Shown here: piece after piece, positions 17,446 to 24,524 of the stretch
How the letters are laid out: each line of letters opens with the position of its first letter
How positions within the stretch are numbered: the first letter of the stretch is position 1
Source: Sphingomonas echinoides
GTDB lineage: Bacteria > Pseudomonadota > Alphaproteobacteria > Sphingomonadales > Sphingomonadaceae
Reading direction: 5' to 3'
Assembly: GCF_029623395.1 (NCBI RefSeq)
Contig: NZ_JAPYKK010000029.1
Location: 1 to 56,103 of the forward strand
DNA: 56,103 bases
Position numbers and translations under genes: made by a program
The notes under the pieces: model-generated
Told to the model about the DNA's origin: nothing
The model's input: only the letters and a program-made list of their open reading frames with translations
Databases searched by the model: none

Positions 17446-18938
17446 GCACCACGCCGCCCGCCCGGACTGCTATCGTCATCGGCGCGGGGTTCGGCGGGCT
17501 CGCGCTCGCGATCCGGCTGCAGTCGGCGGGGGTCGAGACGACGATCGTCGAGGCGCGCGACAAGCCGGGTGGGCGGGCGTACGTGTGGGAGAAGGACGGC
17601 TTCATCTTCGACGCCGGGCCGACCGTGATCACCGATCCGCCGTGCCTGCAGGAACTCTGGGCGCTGACCGGGCGCGACATGGCGGACGACGTGACGCTTG
17701 CGCCGGTGACGCCGTTCTACCGGCTCAACTGGCCCGACGGCGTCAATTTCGATTATTCAAACGATGCCCCCGCGCTCAACGCCGAGATCGCCAAGCTCAA
17801 CCCCGAAGACGTCGCGGGCTACGCCAAGTTCCTGGAATATGCCGCGGGTGTGTATGAGGAGGGCTATCGCAAGCTCGGCCATGTCGCGTTCCTCGACTTC
17901 GCCTCGATGATCAAGGCGGCGCCTGCGCTGGCGAAGTATCAGGCGTGGCGGTCGGTCTATTCGATCGTGTCGTCTTACGTGAAGGACGAGCATCTCCGGC
18001 AGGCGCTGTCGTTCCACACGCTGCTGGTCGGCGGCAACCCGATGAACACCAGCGCGATCTATGCGCTGATCCACAAGCTCGAGAAGGACGGCGGCGTCTG
18101 GTTCGCGATGGGCGGGACCAACCAGCTGATCGCGGGCATGGTCCGCCATTTCGAGCGATTGGGCGGCGTGTTGCGGCTGAACGATCCGGCGATCGACATC
18201 GCGACGATGGGCGACCGCGCGACCGGCGTCACCACCGCGAGCGGCTGGCATGCGGATGCGGACATGGTCGCGTGCAACAGCGACGTGATGCACAGCTACC
18301 GCGACCTGCTGAAGTCGTCGCGGAGTGCGCAGCGGACCAAGACCGGGCTGGAACGCAAGAAATACTCGCCGTCGCTGTTCGTCGTGCATTTCGGGATCAA
18401 GGGGACGTGGCCGGGCATCCCGCACCATATGATCCTGTTCGGGCCGCGCTATCAGGGGCTGCTCGCGGATATCTACGACCACGGCGTGCTGCCCGAGGAT
18501 TTCTCGCTGTATCTCCACCATCCGACCGTAACCGATCCGTCGCTCGCGCCCGAGGGGCATTCGACCTTCTATGTGCTCGCGCCGGTGCCGCACCTTGGCA
18601 AGTTCCCGGTCGACTGGAAGGAGATCGGCCCGATCCTCGAGAAGCGCATCCTCGATGAAGTGGGGCGGCGGCTGATCCCGGATATCCACGAGCGGATCGT
18701 GACCAAGTTCCATTACGCGCCGAACGACTTTGCGGCGGATCTGAATGCGCATCTGGGAAGCGCCTTCTCGCTCGAGCCGTTGCTGACGCAGAGCGCGTGG
18801 TTCCGGGTGCACAATCGCGACGACCATATTCCCAATCTGTATTTCGTGGGCGCAGGCACGCATCCGGGCGCGGGGATTCCCGGCGTGGTGGGGAGTGCCA
18901 AGGCGACCGCGGCGTTGATGCTGGAGAGTGAACGATGA
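17442..18938 (+). CDS. crtI: Phytoene desaturase CrtI (498 aa)
   Basis: FAD-dependent desaturase that converts phytoene to lycopene. The N-terminal dinucleotide site is IVIGAGFGGLALAIRLQSAG, followed by EARDKPGGRAYVWEKDGF and FDAGPTVITDP, all standard CrtI blocks. The C-terminal signature VGAGTHPGAGIPGVVGSAKA is intact. The length fits. ATG 17442 overlaps the crtY stop. A palindromic repeat element (18951-19115) lies between its end and the next gene. With crtY and crtB it gives beta-carotene, the precursor of nostoxanthin-type pigments in sphingomonads; crtZ, crtG and crtE are not in this window. Confidence 0.97.
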   Translation: MSTTPPARTAIVIGAGFGGLALAIRLQSAGVETTIVEARDKPGGRAYVWEKDGFIFDAGPTVITDPPCLQELWALTGRDMADDVTLAPVTPFYRLNWPDGVNFDYSNDAPALNAEIAKLNPEDVAGYAKFLEYAAGVYEEGYRKLGHVAFLDFASMIKAAPALAKYQAWRSVYSIVSSYVKDEHLRQALSFHTLLVGGNPMNTSAIYALIHKLEKDGGVWFAMGGTNQLIAGMVRHFERLGGVLRLNDPAIDIATMGDRATGVTTASGWHADADMVACNSDVMHSYRDLLKSSRSAQRTKTGLERKKYSPSLFVVHFGIKGTWPGIPHHMILFGPRYQGLLADIYDHGVLPEDFSLYLHHPTVTDPSLAPEGHSTFYVLAPVPHLGKFPVDWKEIGPILEKRILDEVGRRLIPDIHERIVTKFHYAPNDFAADLNAHLGSAFSLEPLLTQSAWFRVHNRDDHIPNLYFVGAGTHPGAGIPGVVGSAKATAALMLESER

Positions 18939-18950
18939 CTTTTGACGTAA

Positions 18951-19115
18951 AGCCCCTCCCCCTCGGGAGTGTCGGGTCGGCCATGCCCCCGGCATGGCCT
19001 GAAGGATGCGGGGCATCCTTCACCCTACACTGGGTTGGGGGTGGGGCGTGCCTCGCAGAGAGCAATGTTCTGCTGTACTGCCCCAGCCCAACCCCTCCCC
19101 TGAAGGGGAGGGGCT
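18951..19115. repeat. Composite palindromic repeat between crtI and the LOG gene
   Basis: The outer arms AGCCCCTCCC and GGGGAGGGGCT enclose two parts. The first is a two-hairpin module flanked by AGTGTCGGGT (18968-18977) and ACCCTACACT (19022-19031). Its hairpin A pairs 18979-18987 with 18991-18999 around CCC, and its hairpin B pairs 19001-19009 with 19013-19021 around GGG. The second part (GTTGGGGGTGGGG then GTGCCTCGCAGAG) is shared with the copy at 53368-53473. The right arm supplies GGGGAGGGG just before the LOG GTG and so acts as its ribosome site. Confidence 0.85.
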
Positions 19116-19116
19116 T

Positions 19117-19698
19117 GTGAAGCGCCTTGCTGTTTACTGTGGATCCGCCACCCCTGCTGATCCGGTCTATATCGAATCCGCCCGCCAGGTCGGCCGCACG
19201 CTCGCCGAGCGCGGGATCGGCGTCGTGTATGGCGGCGGCAAGCTCGGGCTGATGGGCGCGGTGGCCGACAGCGCTCTGGAAGCGGGCGGCGAAGTGATCG
19301 GGATCATTCCCGAAGCGCTCGTCAGCGCCGAGGTCGCGCATCGCGGCCTCACCGAACTCCACGTCGTCGCGACGATGCACCAGCGCAAACAGGCGTTTAC
19401 CGACCTGTCCGACGGGTTCGTCAACTTGCCCGGCGGCACCGGCACGATGGACGAATTGTGGGAAGCGCTGAGCTGGGCGCAGATCGGCTATCATGAGAAG
19501 CCGGTCGGGTTGCTCAACGTGAGCGGTTATTATGACGGCCTGATCGCCTTTTATCACAAGATGGGCGAGGTCGGCTTCCTGCGGCCGCAGCATCAGGGCA
19601 TTCTGCTGATCGATACCGCGCTCGACGGGTTGCTTGCGCAGATGGCGGCACACGAACCGATCGAGACGATCACCAAGATGCTTGCCAGCGACCTGTGA
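19117..19698 (+). CDS. LOG-family protein (TIGR00730; Rossmann, 193 aa)
   Basis: Lysine-decarboxylase-like LOG protein. Characterised members cleave ribose 5-phosphate from cytokinin nucleotides or other NMPs; the bacterial role is mostly unknown. The nucleotide motifs are VYGGGKLGLMGA and the catalytic PGGTGTMDE. GTG 19117 is chosen because homology begins at KRLAVYCGSATP; in-frame upstream codons run through the palindromic repeat. Its ribosome site is the end of that repeat. It ends in a GTGA overlap with crtB, so crtB translation is coupled to LOG. No functional link to carotenoids is known to me. Confidence 0.93.
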   Translation: MKRLAVYCGSATPADPVYIESARQVGRTLAERGIGVVYGGGKLGLMGAVADSALEAGGEVIGIIPEALVSAEVAHRGLTELHVVATMHQRKQAFTDLSDGFVNLPGGTGTMDELWEALSWAQIGYHEKPVGLLNVSGYYDGLIAFYHKMGEVGFLRPQHQGILLIDTALDGLLAQMAAHEPIETITKMLASDL

Positions 19699-20639
19699 AC
19701 GATCCCGCGTCGCGCGCCGCGACCGTTGCGGCCGCCAAGCAGTCGATCGCGCGCGGCTCCAAGAGCTTTGCCGCGGCTAGTACGCTGTTCGCGCCGAAGG
19801 TGCGCGAGCGCGCGTGGCTGCTCTATGCGTGGTGCCGCGCGTGCGACGACATCGCCGATGGGCAGGATCACGGTCATGATATGACGGGCGTGGCGGACGG
19901 CCCCGAACGGCTCGCGATGATGACCGCCAAGACCGAGGCGGCTTTGGCGGGCGTCCCGGTCGGCGAGCCGGCGTTCGATGCGTTGCGGCTGTTCGCGGCC
20001 GAGACCGCCCTGCCCCCGGCACTTCCGCGCGACCTGATCGCTGGGTTCGCGCTCGACGCCGAAGGGTGGCGGCCGCAGACCGAGCAGAATCTGTATCGCT
20101 ATTGCTACCATGTCGCGGGCGTCGTCGGCAGCATGATGGCGATCGCTATGGGGGTGTCCCCCGACGATCACGCCACGCTCGATCGCGCGTGCGATCTTGG
20201 CCTCGCGTTTCAGCTCGCCAACATCGCGCGCGACGTCGCGGAGGATGCGCGTGCGGGGCGGTGTTACCTGCCGCAGGACTGGCTCGACGAGTTCGGCATT
20301 CCGGCGGAGGCGCTGCTCGCGCCGCAATATCGCGATCGGCTGGGGTCGCTCGGCGAGCGTTTGGGACTGCTTGCCGCGCGGTATGAGGAAAGCGCGCGCT
20401 ACGGCACGCCTGCGCTCGCGTTCCGTTCGGCGTGGGCGGTACTCGCGGCGGCGGGAATCTACGGGGCGATCGGGCGGAGCGTCGCGACGCTCGGGCCGCG
20501 CGCGTGGGATGCACGGGTGACGACGTCGCGCCAGGCGAAGCTCGGGTTCATCCGCCGCGCGTTCGACGAGGCGCGACGGCGGCGGGTGCTCTATCCGGCG
20601 ACGGAGCGGGATGCGACGCTGTGGACCCGGCCACGCTGA
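19695..20639 (+). CDS. crtB: Phytoene synthase CrtB (314 aa)
   Basis: Condenses two geranylgeranyl diphosphates to phytoene. The trans-isoprenyl-diphosphate motifs are ACDDIAD (Asp51, 52, 55) and NIARDVAEDA; the YCYHVAGVVG block is also present. The GTG at 19695 overlaps the LOG stop, which fixes the start. The gene closes the crtY-crtI-LOG-crtB operon and is followed by a long palindromic repeat shared with the convergent HerA-like gene. Confidence 0.96.
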   Translation: MNDPASRAATVAAAKQSIARGSKSFAAASTLFAPKVRERAWLLYAWCRACDDIADGQDHGHDMTGVADGPERLAMMTAKTEAALAGVPVGEPAFDALRLFAAETALPPALPRDLIAGFALDAEGWRPQTEQNLYRYCYHVAGVVGSMMAIAMGVSPDDHATLDRACDLGLAFQLANIARDVAEDARAGRCYLPQDWLDEFGIPAEALLAPQYRDRLGSLGERLGLLAARYEESARYGTPALAFRSAWAVLAAAGIYGAIGRSVATLGPRAWDARVTTSRQAKLGFIRRAFDEARRRRVLYPATERDATLWTRPR

Positions 20640-20652
20640 CGCGCTTCCCTCA

Positions 20653-20744
20653 CCGTTCGCCCTGAGCGCAGTCGAAGGGCACCTCTCGAAGCCGAGCGAC
20701 GTGCGTGGTGAGAGCAGGGCTTCGACTTCGCTCAGCCCGAACGG
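20653..20744. repeat. CTTCGACTTCGCTCAG-type inverted repeat between convergent genes
   Basis: The left arm CCGTTCGCCCTGAGCGCAGT (20653 on, to 20680) is an imperfect inverted match to the right arm at 20717-20744 (GGGCTTCGACTTCGCTCAGC then CCGAACGG). A second copy lies at 46630-46703. Both sit between convergent genes, where the hairpin could act as a two-way terminator. Confidence 0.8.
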
Positions 20745-20774
20745 AATGGGGGGATGGGGCGCGGGAGAAACGCC

Positions 20775-22433
20775 CTACCGCGCCTGCGCGCGCCACTTCT
20801 TCAGCGTGCGGGTGATCATCTCTTCCTCGCCGCCGGATTCGCACCACAGTTCAGAGAAGACCGGATCGTCCGACGCGGGCCGCCGCGAATCCTCGAGCGA
20901 ATCGAACGACACGCGCACCGGCACCGGAACGCCCTCGCCGCAGACGATGCATTCGCGGTTGCGCAAAGCCGGGATCGAATCGAGGAACCCGCGCGCGCCC
21001 TCGGGCATCGCGGCACGGACGAACGCCTGGTCGCGATCGTTGTTGAGCCGCATCGCGATGATCGTCCCGCACTGCGACAGCACGCCTTCCGCCAGATCCG
21101 ACGGCCGCTGCGTGACGAGGCCGAGCGACACGCCGTATTTGCGGCCTTCCTTGGCGATCCGGCTGAGGATCCGCCCGACGCTCGAATCGATCTTGTCGCC
21201 ATTGGGGATGTAGCGATGCGCTTCCTCGCAGACGAGCAGGATCGGGCGCTTGGGCTCACCGCGTGACCAGATCGCGAAGTCGAACACCATCCGGCTGAGC
21301 ACCGCCACCACCACGGACGTGATTTCGCTCGGCACGCCCGACACGTCGATGATCGAGATCGGCTTGCCGTCGCCCGGCAGGCGGAACACGCGCTGGAGGA
21401 ACGCCGCCATCGTATCCGCGACGAGCATGCCTGAGAACATGAAGCCGTAGCGCGGATCGGCCTTGATCTCCTCGATCTTGGTCTTGAGCCGGAGGTACGG
21501 CGCAGTGTCGCCCGCGCGGTCCATCTTGCCCATTTCGAGCTGGACGAGGTTGGTCAGGTCGCTCAGCAGATACGGCACCGGCGCATCGACCGTCAGCTTG
21601 CTGATTTCTTGCCCCAACCGCCCCTTGGCGCGCGCCATCAACAGGCATTTGGCAAGGATGTCCGCGTCGATCTGCTTCTCGGACCCCGAACTGGTGACGA
21701 ACACCTCGCAATGTTCGTCGAAGTTCATCAGCCAGTATGGCATCTGCAGGTTGGACACGTCGTAGATCGCGCCGTTCTCGCGGAAGGCCGAGGCATATTC
21801 GCCGTGCGGATCGATCATCACGACATGGCCGTGCGGCGCCATCTCGCAGATCCGGTGGAGGATCAGCGCGGTCGCGGTCGACTTGCCGGTACCGGTGCTG
21901 CCCAGCAGTGCGAAATGTCGTCCGAGCAGCGCATCGACATACAAGGCCGCGCGCACGTCGCGAGTCGGATAGACCGTGCCGATCTCGATCCGCGCGCGGT
22001 CGTCGGCGGCGTAGATCTGCGTCATGTCGGCGGACGAGACGGGATAGGCGAGGCAACCGGGCGTGGGATAGCGCGTCACGCCGCGGCGGAAATTGTAGAT
22101 CTTGCCGGTCAGTTTCTCCTCGTCGGCCTCACCGAGGAAATCGATCTGTGCGGCGATCCGGTCGGCATGGCCGTCGAGCAGTTTGAGCGCGCGCACGTTG
22201 GCGACCAGCCAGGTGGACCCGACCCGCATCTTGATCTGGCTGCCGACCGAGCCCGCGCTGGCGACGACCGGATCGGCGTGCTGGCCGAGGTCTTCCAGCG
22301 CCACCGCGTCGAGCACGACCATCCCGCTCGATCCGGCGATGTCGAACACCATCCCGATTTCCGTGCCGGTTTTTGTAGACGTCGCCAGCGGGGCGGCATC
22401 GGCGAAGGCCGTGGTGCGGAGGATTTCGGTCAT
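20775..22433 (-). CDS. HerA-like ATPase (HAS barrel + DUF87), 552 aa
   Basis: A hexameric FtsK/HerA-type ATPase. The N-terminal small beta-barrel (about 1-150) is followed by the RecA-like core with Walker A GSTGTGKST, the DPHGEYASAF motif, Walker B ILLVCEEAHRYIP and the sensor VTQRPSDL. Archaeal HerA works with NurA nuclease in end resection, and bacterial HerA homologues occur both as housekeeping proteins and in anti-phage modules with a SIR2 or nuclease partner. Here there is no such partner: neighbours are crtB and a pterin dehydratase. A general DNA-handling role is therefore likelier than defence. The ATG at 22433 is followed directly by a folded N-terminus. Confidence 0.9.
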   Translation of the reverse strand: MTEILRTTAFADAAPLATSTKTGTEIGMVFDIAGSSGMVVLDAVALEDLGQHADPVVASAGSVGSQIKMRVGSTWLVANVRALKLLDGHADRIAAQIDFLGEADEEKLTGKIYNFRRGVTRYPTPGCLAYPVSSADMTQIYAADDRARIEIGTVYPTRDVRAALYVDALLGRHFALLGSTGTGKSTATALILHRICEMAPHGHVVMIDPHGEYASAFRENGAIYDVSNLQMPYWLMNFDEHCEVFVTSSGSEKQIDADILAKCLLMARAKGRLGQEISKLTVDAPVPYLLSDLTNLVQLEMGKMDRAGDTAPYLRLKTKIEEIKADPRYGFMFSGMLVADTMAAFLQRVFRLPGDGKPISIIDVSGVPSEITSVVVAVLSRMVFDFAIWSRGEPKRPILLVCEEAHRYIPNGDKIDSSVGRILSRIAKEGRKYGVSLGLVTQRPSDLAEGVLSQCGTIIAMRLNNDRDQAFVRAAMPEGARGFLDSIPALRNRECIVCGEGVPVPVRVSFDSLEDSRRPASDDPVFSELWCESGGEEEMITRTLKKWRAQAR

Positions 22434-22532
22434 GAGCGGGAACGTCCTGGGAGTCGCGAGTCCCGCAATCTTGCCGCGCCAGGGGTAAAGATTGCGTGAC
22501 GGGCGGCGCCGGCCCCAGGGATGGGGCGCCCC

Positions 22533-22826
22533 CTATTCCGCGACCGCCTCGATCGCCTCCGCCATCGCGATGTCCTTGTGCGACAGCCCGCCCGCATCAT
22601 GCGTGGTGAGCGCGATGTCGACGCGGTTCCACACGTTCGACCATTCGGGATGATGGTCCGCCTTCTCCGCCAGCAAGGCGACCCGCGTCATGAACGCAAA
22701 CGCCTCGCTGAAATCGGCGAAGGTGAAGCGCCGCGTGATCGCGTCGCGGGATTCGTCATAATCCCATTCGTCGAGCGTATCGAGCGCTGCTGCCCGGTCT
22801 TCGTCGTTGAGCGGCTCCACCGTCAC
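22533..22826 (-). CDS. phhB: 4a-hydroxytetrahydrobiopterin dehydratase (97 aa)
   Basis: Pterin-4a-carbinolamine dehydratase, which recycles the pterin cofactor of aromatic amino-acid hydroxylases. The active-site block [18 protein letters not shown] contains the paired histidines and the tryptophan of the family, and [17 protein letters not shown] follows. GTG 22826 is chosen because GGAG stands 7-9 bases before it and the length is canonical; longer in-frame versions overlap the divergent zincin gene. No phenylalanine hydroxylase is present, so it could serve another pterin enzyme or molybdopterin metabolism. Confidence 0.93.
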   Translation of the reverse strand: MTVEPLNDEDRAAALDTLDEWDYDESRDAITRRFTFADFSEAFAFMTRVALLAEKADHHPEWSNVWNRVDIALTTHDAGGLSHKDIAMAEAIEAVAE

Positions 22827-22876
22827 ACATACTCTCCTGCTGGCGCACCGCGCGCCGCCGCCGTAAGGCTTACCGC

Positions 22877-23284
22877 ATGGAGCAGACCGATCAACTCCCA
22901 CCGGAGGCCGACGTGATCGAGGCGATCGCCCGCGCGACGATCGCGGGCCTGCCGCCCGCATTCCGCGCGCATCTCGGCGACGTCGTGTTGCTGGTCGAGG
23001 AGTTCGCCGACGACGAGACGCTGGACGCGCTCGGGATCGAGGATCCGTACGACCTGACGGGGCTCTATCACGGTCGGCCAGTTGGCGAGAAATCGTCGAT
23101 GGAAAGCGGGGCGCTGCCGGACCGGATCCATCTGTACCGCCGCGCGATCCTCGACGAATGGGTCGCGACCGGGGTCGGGCTTACCGAATTGGTGCGACAT
23201 GTGACGATCCACGAGATCGGCCACCATTTCGGTTTGTCGGACGCGGACATGCACGCGCTGGAAGCGACGGTTCAGGACCAGTGA
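22877..23284 (+). CDS. Zincin-type metallopeptidase-like protein (135 aa)
   Basis: Minimal metallopeptidase of the zincin_1 family. The zinc motif [11 protein letters not shown] (HExxH plus the third ligand Asp) is at about residues 113-123. The N-terminal part ([20 protein letters not shown]) and [10 protein letters not shown] are typical. There is no signal peptide, so it is cytoplasmic. Its stop overlaps the ccmA start in a GTGA, so it is probably co-transcribed with ccmAB. Substrate unknown. Confidence 0.9.
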   Translation: MEQTDQLPPEADVIEAIARATIAGLPPAFRAHLGDVVLLVEEFADDETLDALGIEDPYDLTGLYHGRPVGEKSSMESGALPDRIHLYRRAILDEWVATGVGLTELVRHVTIHEIGHHFGLSDADMHALEATVQDQ

Positions 23285-23880
23285 GCGAACACGCCCCACC
23301 CGTGCTCGCCTTTTCGGACGTGCGCTGCGTCCGCGGTGGACGGATGCTGTTCGATGGCCTGTCGTTCTCGCTCCCCGCGGGCGCGGCGGGGCTGGTCGCG
23401 GGGCCGAATGGCGTGGGCAAATCGAGCCTGATCCGGATCGCAGCCGGGTTGCTGCGCGCGGACGCGGGTACCGTCCGCCATCCGCCGACGCGCGCGCTGA
23501 TGGCGGAGGCGCATGCGCTCGACCCGGCGCGACGGCTGGTCGATGCGCTCGCCTTCTGGGCATCGCTCGATGCCGCGCCTGCGCGCGCGCGGGAACGGGC
23601 GGAGCATGCGCTGGCGGCGGTGGCGTTGTCCACGATCGCCGAAGTGCCGGTGCGCCTGCTCTCGACCGGCCAGCGCCGCCGCGCCGCGCTGGCACGAGTC
23701 GTCGCCAGCGGTGCGAGCCTTTGGCTGCTCGACGAGCCCGCGAACGGGCTCGATGTCGCGAGCGTCGGGGTGCTGGAACGGCTGATCGCGCGGCACCGCG
23801 CCGACGGCGGGATCGCGCTGGTCGCGACGCACATGCCGCTCGACCTGCCGGACGCACAGAAGATCGTGCTGCCATGCTGA
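23281..23880 (+). CDS. ccmA: Heme-exporter ATPase CcmA (199 aa)
   Basis: ATP-binding subunit of the CcmABCD machinery that releases holo-CcmE during cytochrome c maturation. The ABC motifs are Walker A GPNGVGKSS, signature LSTGQRRR and Walker B LWLLDEPANGLD with switch His in ATHMPLD. The protein is short, as CcmA usually is. GTG 23281 overlaps the zincin stop. ccmB follows with a 7-base overlap. The remaining ccm genes are not in the window. Confidence 0.93.
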   Translation: MSEHAPPVLAFSDVRCVRGGRMLFDGLSFSLPAGAAGLVAGPNGVGKSSLIRIAAGLLRADAGTVRHPPTRALMAEAHALDPARRLVDALAFWASLDAAPARARERAEHALAAVALSTIAEVPVRLLSTGQRRRAALARVVASGASLWLLDEPANGLDVASVGVLERLIARHRADGGIALVATHMPLDLPDAQKIVLPC

Positions 23881-24509
23881 CGCTGATCCTGCGCGATCTG
23901 CGGATCGGCTGGGCGAGCGGCGGGATCGTCAATGCGCTCGCCTTCTTCCTGCTCGTCACGATCCTGTTTCCGTTCGCGGTCGGCCCCGACACCGCTTTGC
24001 TCGCGCGGATCGGCGGCGGGGTGATCTGGGCGGCGGCGGTGCTCGCGGCGTTGATGCCGGTCGAACGGCTGATCGGCCCCGACACCGAAAGCGGGGTGCT
24101 CGATCAGCTGGCGGTGCGCGGGGTGAGCTTGTCGGCGGTGGCGGCGGCGAAGATCGTCGCGCATTGGCTCGGGTTCGGGCCGCCGCTGATGCTGGCGGCG
24201 GTGATCGCGGCGGGGTTGCTCGGCCTGCCCGCGGCGACGCTGGGGACGGTGGAACTCGGGCTGCTGATCGGCACCCCCGGCCTTGCCGCGCTTGCGGTCG
24301 CGACGTCGGCGCTGGTGACGGGGTTGCGCGGGGCGGGATCGGTCGCGGGGCTGGTAATGCTGCCGCTCGCCGTGCCGTTGCTGATCTTCGGCGCAGGATC
24401 GATCGACGGCGGCGCAGGCGCGCTCAAGCTGCTCGCGGCGGTCGCGCTGTTGCTGGTCGCGGGGGCACCGTTCGTCGCCGGCGCAGCAATGCGCGCCGGG
24501 ATGGAGTGA
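23874..24509 (+). CDS. ccmB: Heme-exporter permease CcmB (211 aa)
   Basis: Six-helix membrane subunit partnered with CcmA. The N-terminus MLTLILRDLRIGWASGG is the standard CcmB opening, and FFLLVTILFPFAVGP, LMPVERLIGPDTESGVLDQL and RGVSLSAVAAAKIVAHWL follow in family order. The ATG lies inside the ccmA stop region (ATGCTGA), which gives translational coupling. It converges with the GH2 gene 15 bases downstream. Confidence 0.94.
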   Translation: MLTLILRDLRIGWASGGIVNALAFFLLVTILFPFAVGPDTALLARIGGGVIWAAAVLAALMPVERLIGPDTESGVLDQLAVRGVSLSAVAAAKIVAHWLGFGPPLMLAAVIAAGLLGLPAATLGTVELGLLIGTPGLAALAVATSALVTGLRGAGSVAGLVMLPLAVPLLIFGAGSIDGGAGALKLLAAVALLLVAGAPFVAGAAMRAGME

Positions 24510-24524
24510 CCCCCGACCGATCGG

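Noticed and set aside
20775..22433. HerA-like ATPase as part of an anti-phage defence system
   Set aside because: No SIR2, DUF4297, NurA or other nuclease partner lies next to it, and its neighbours are carotenoid and pterin genes. A housekeeping role is more likely.
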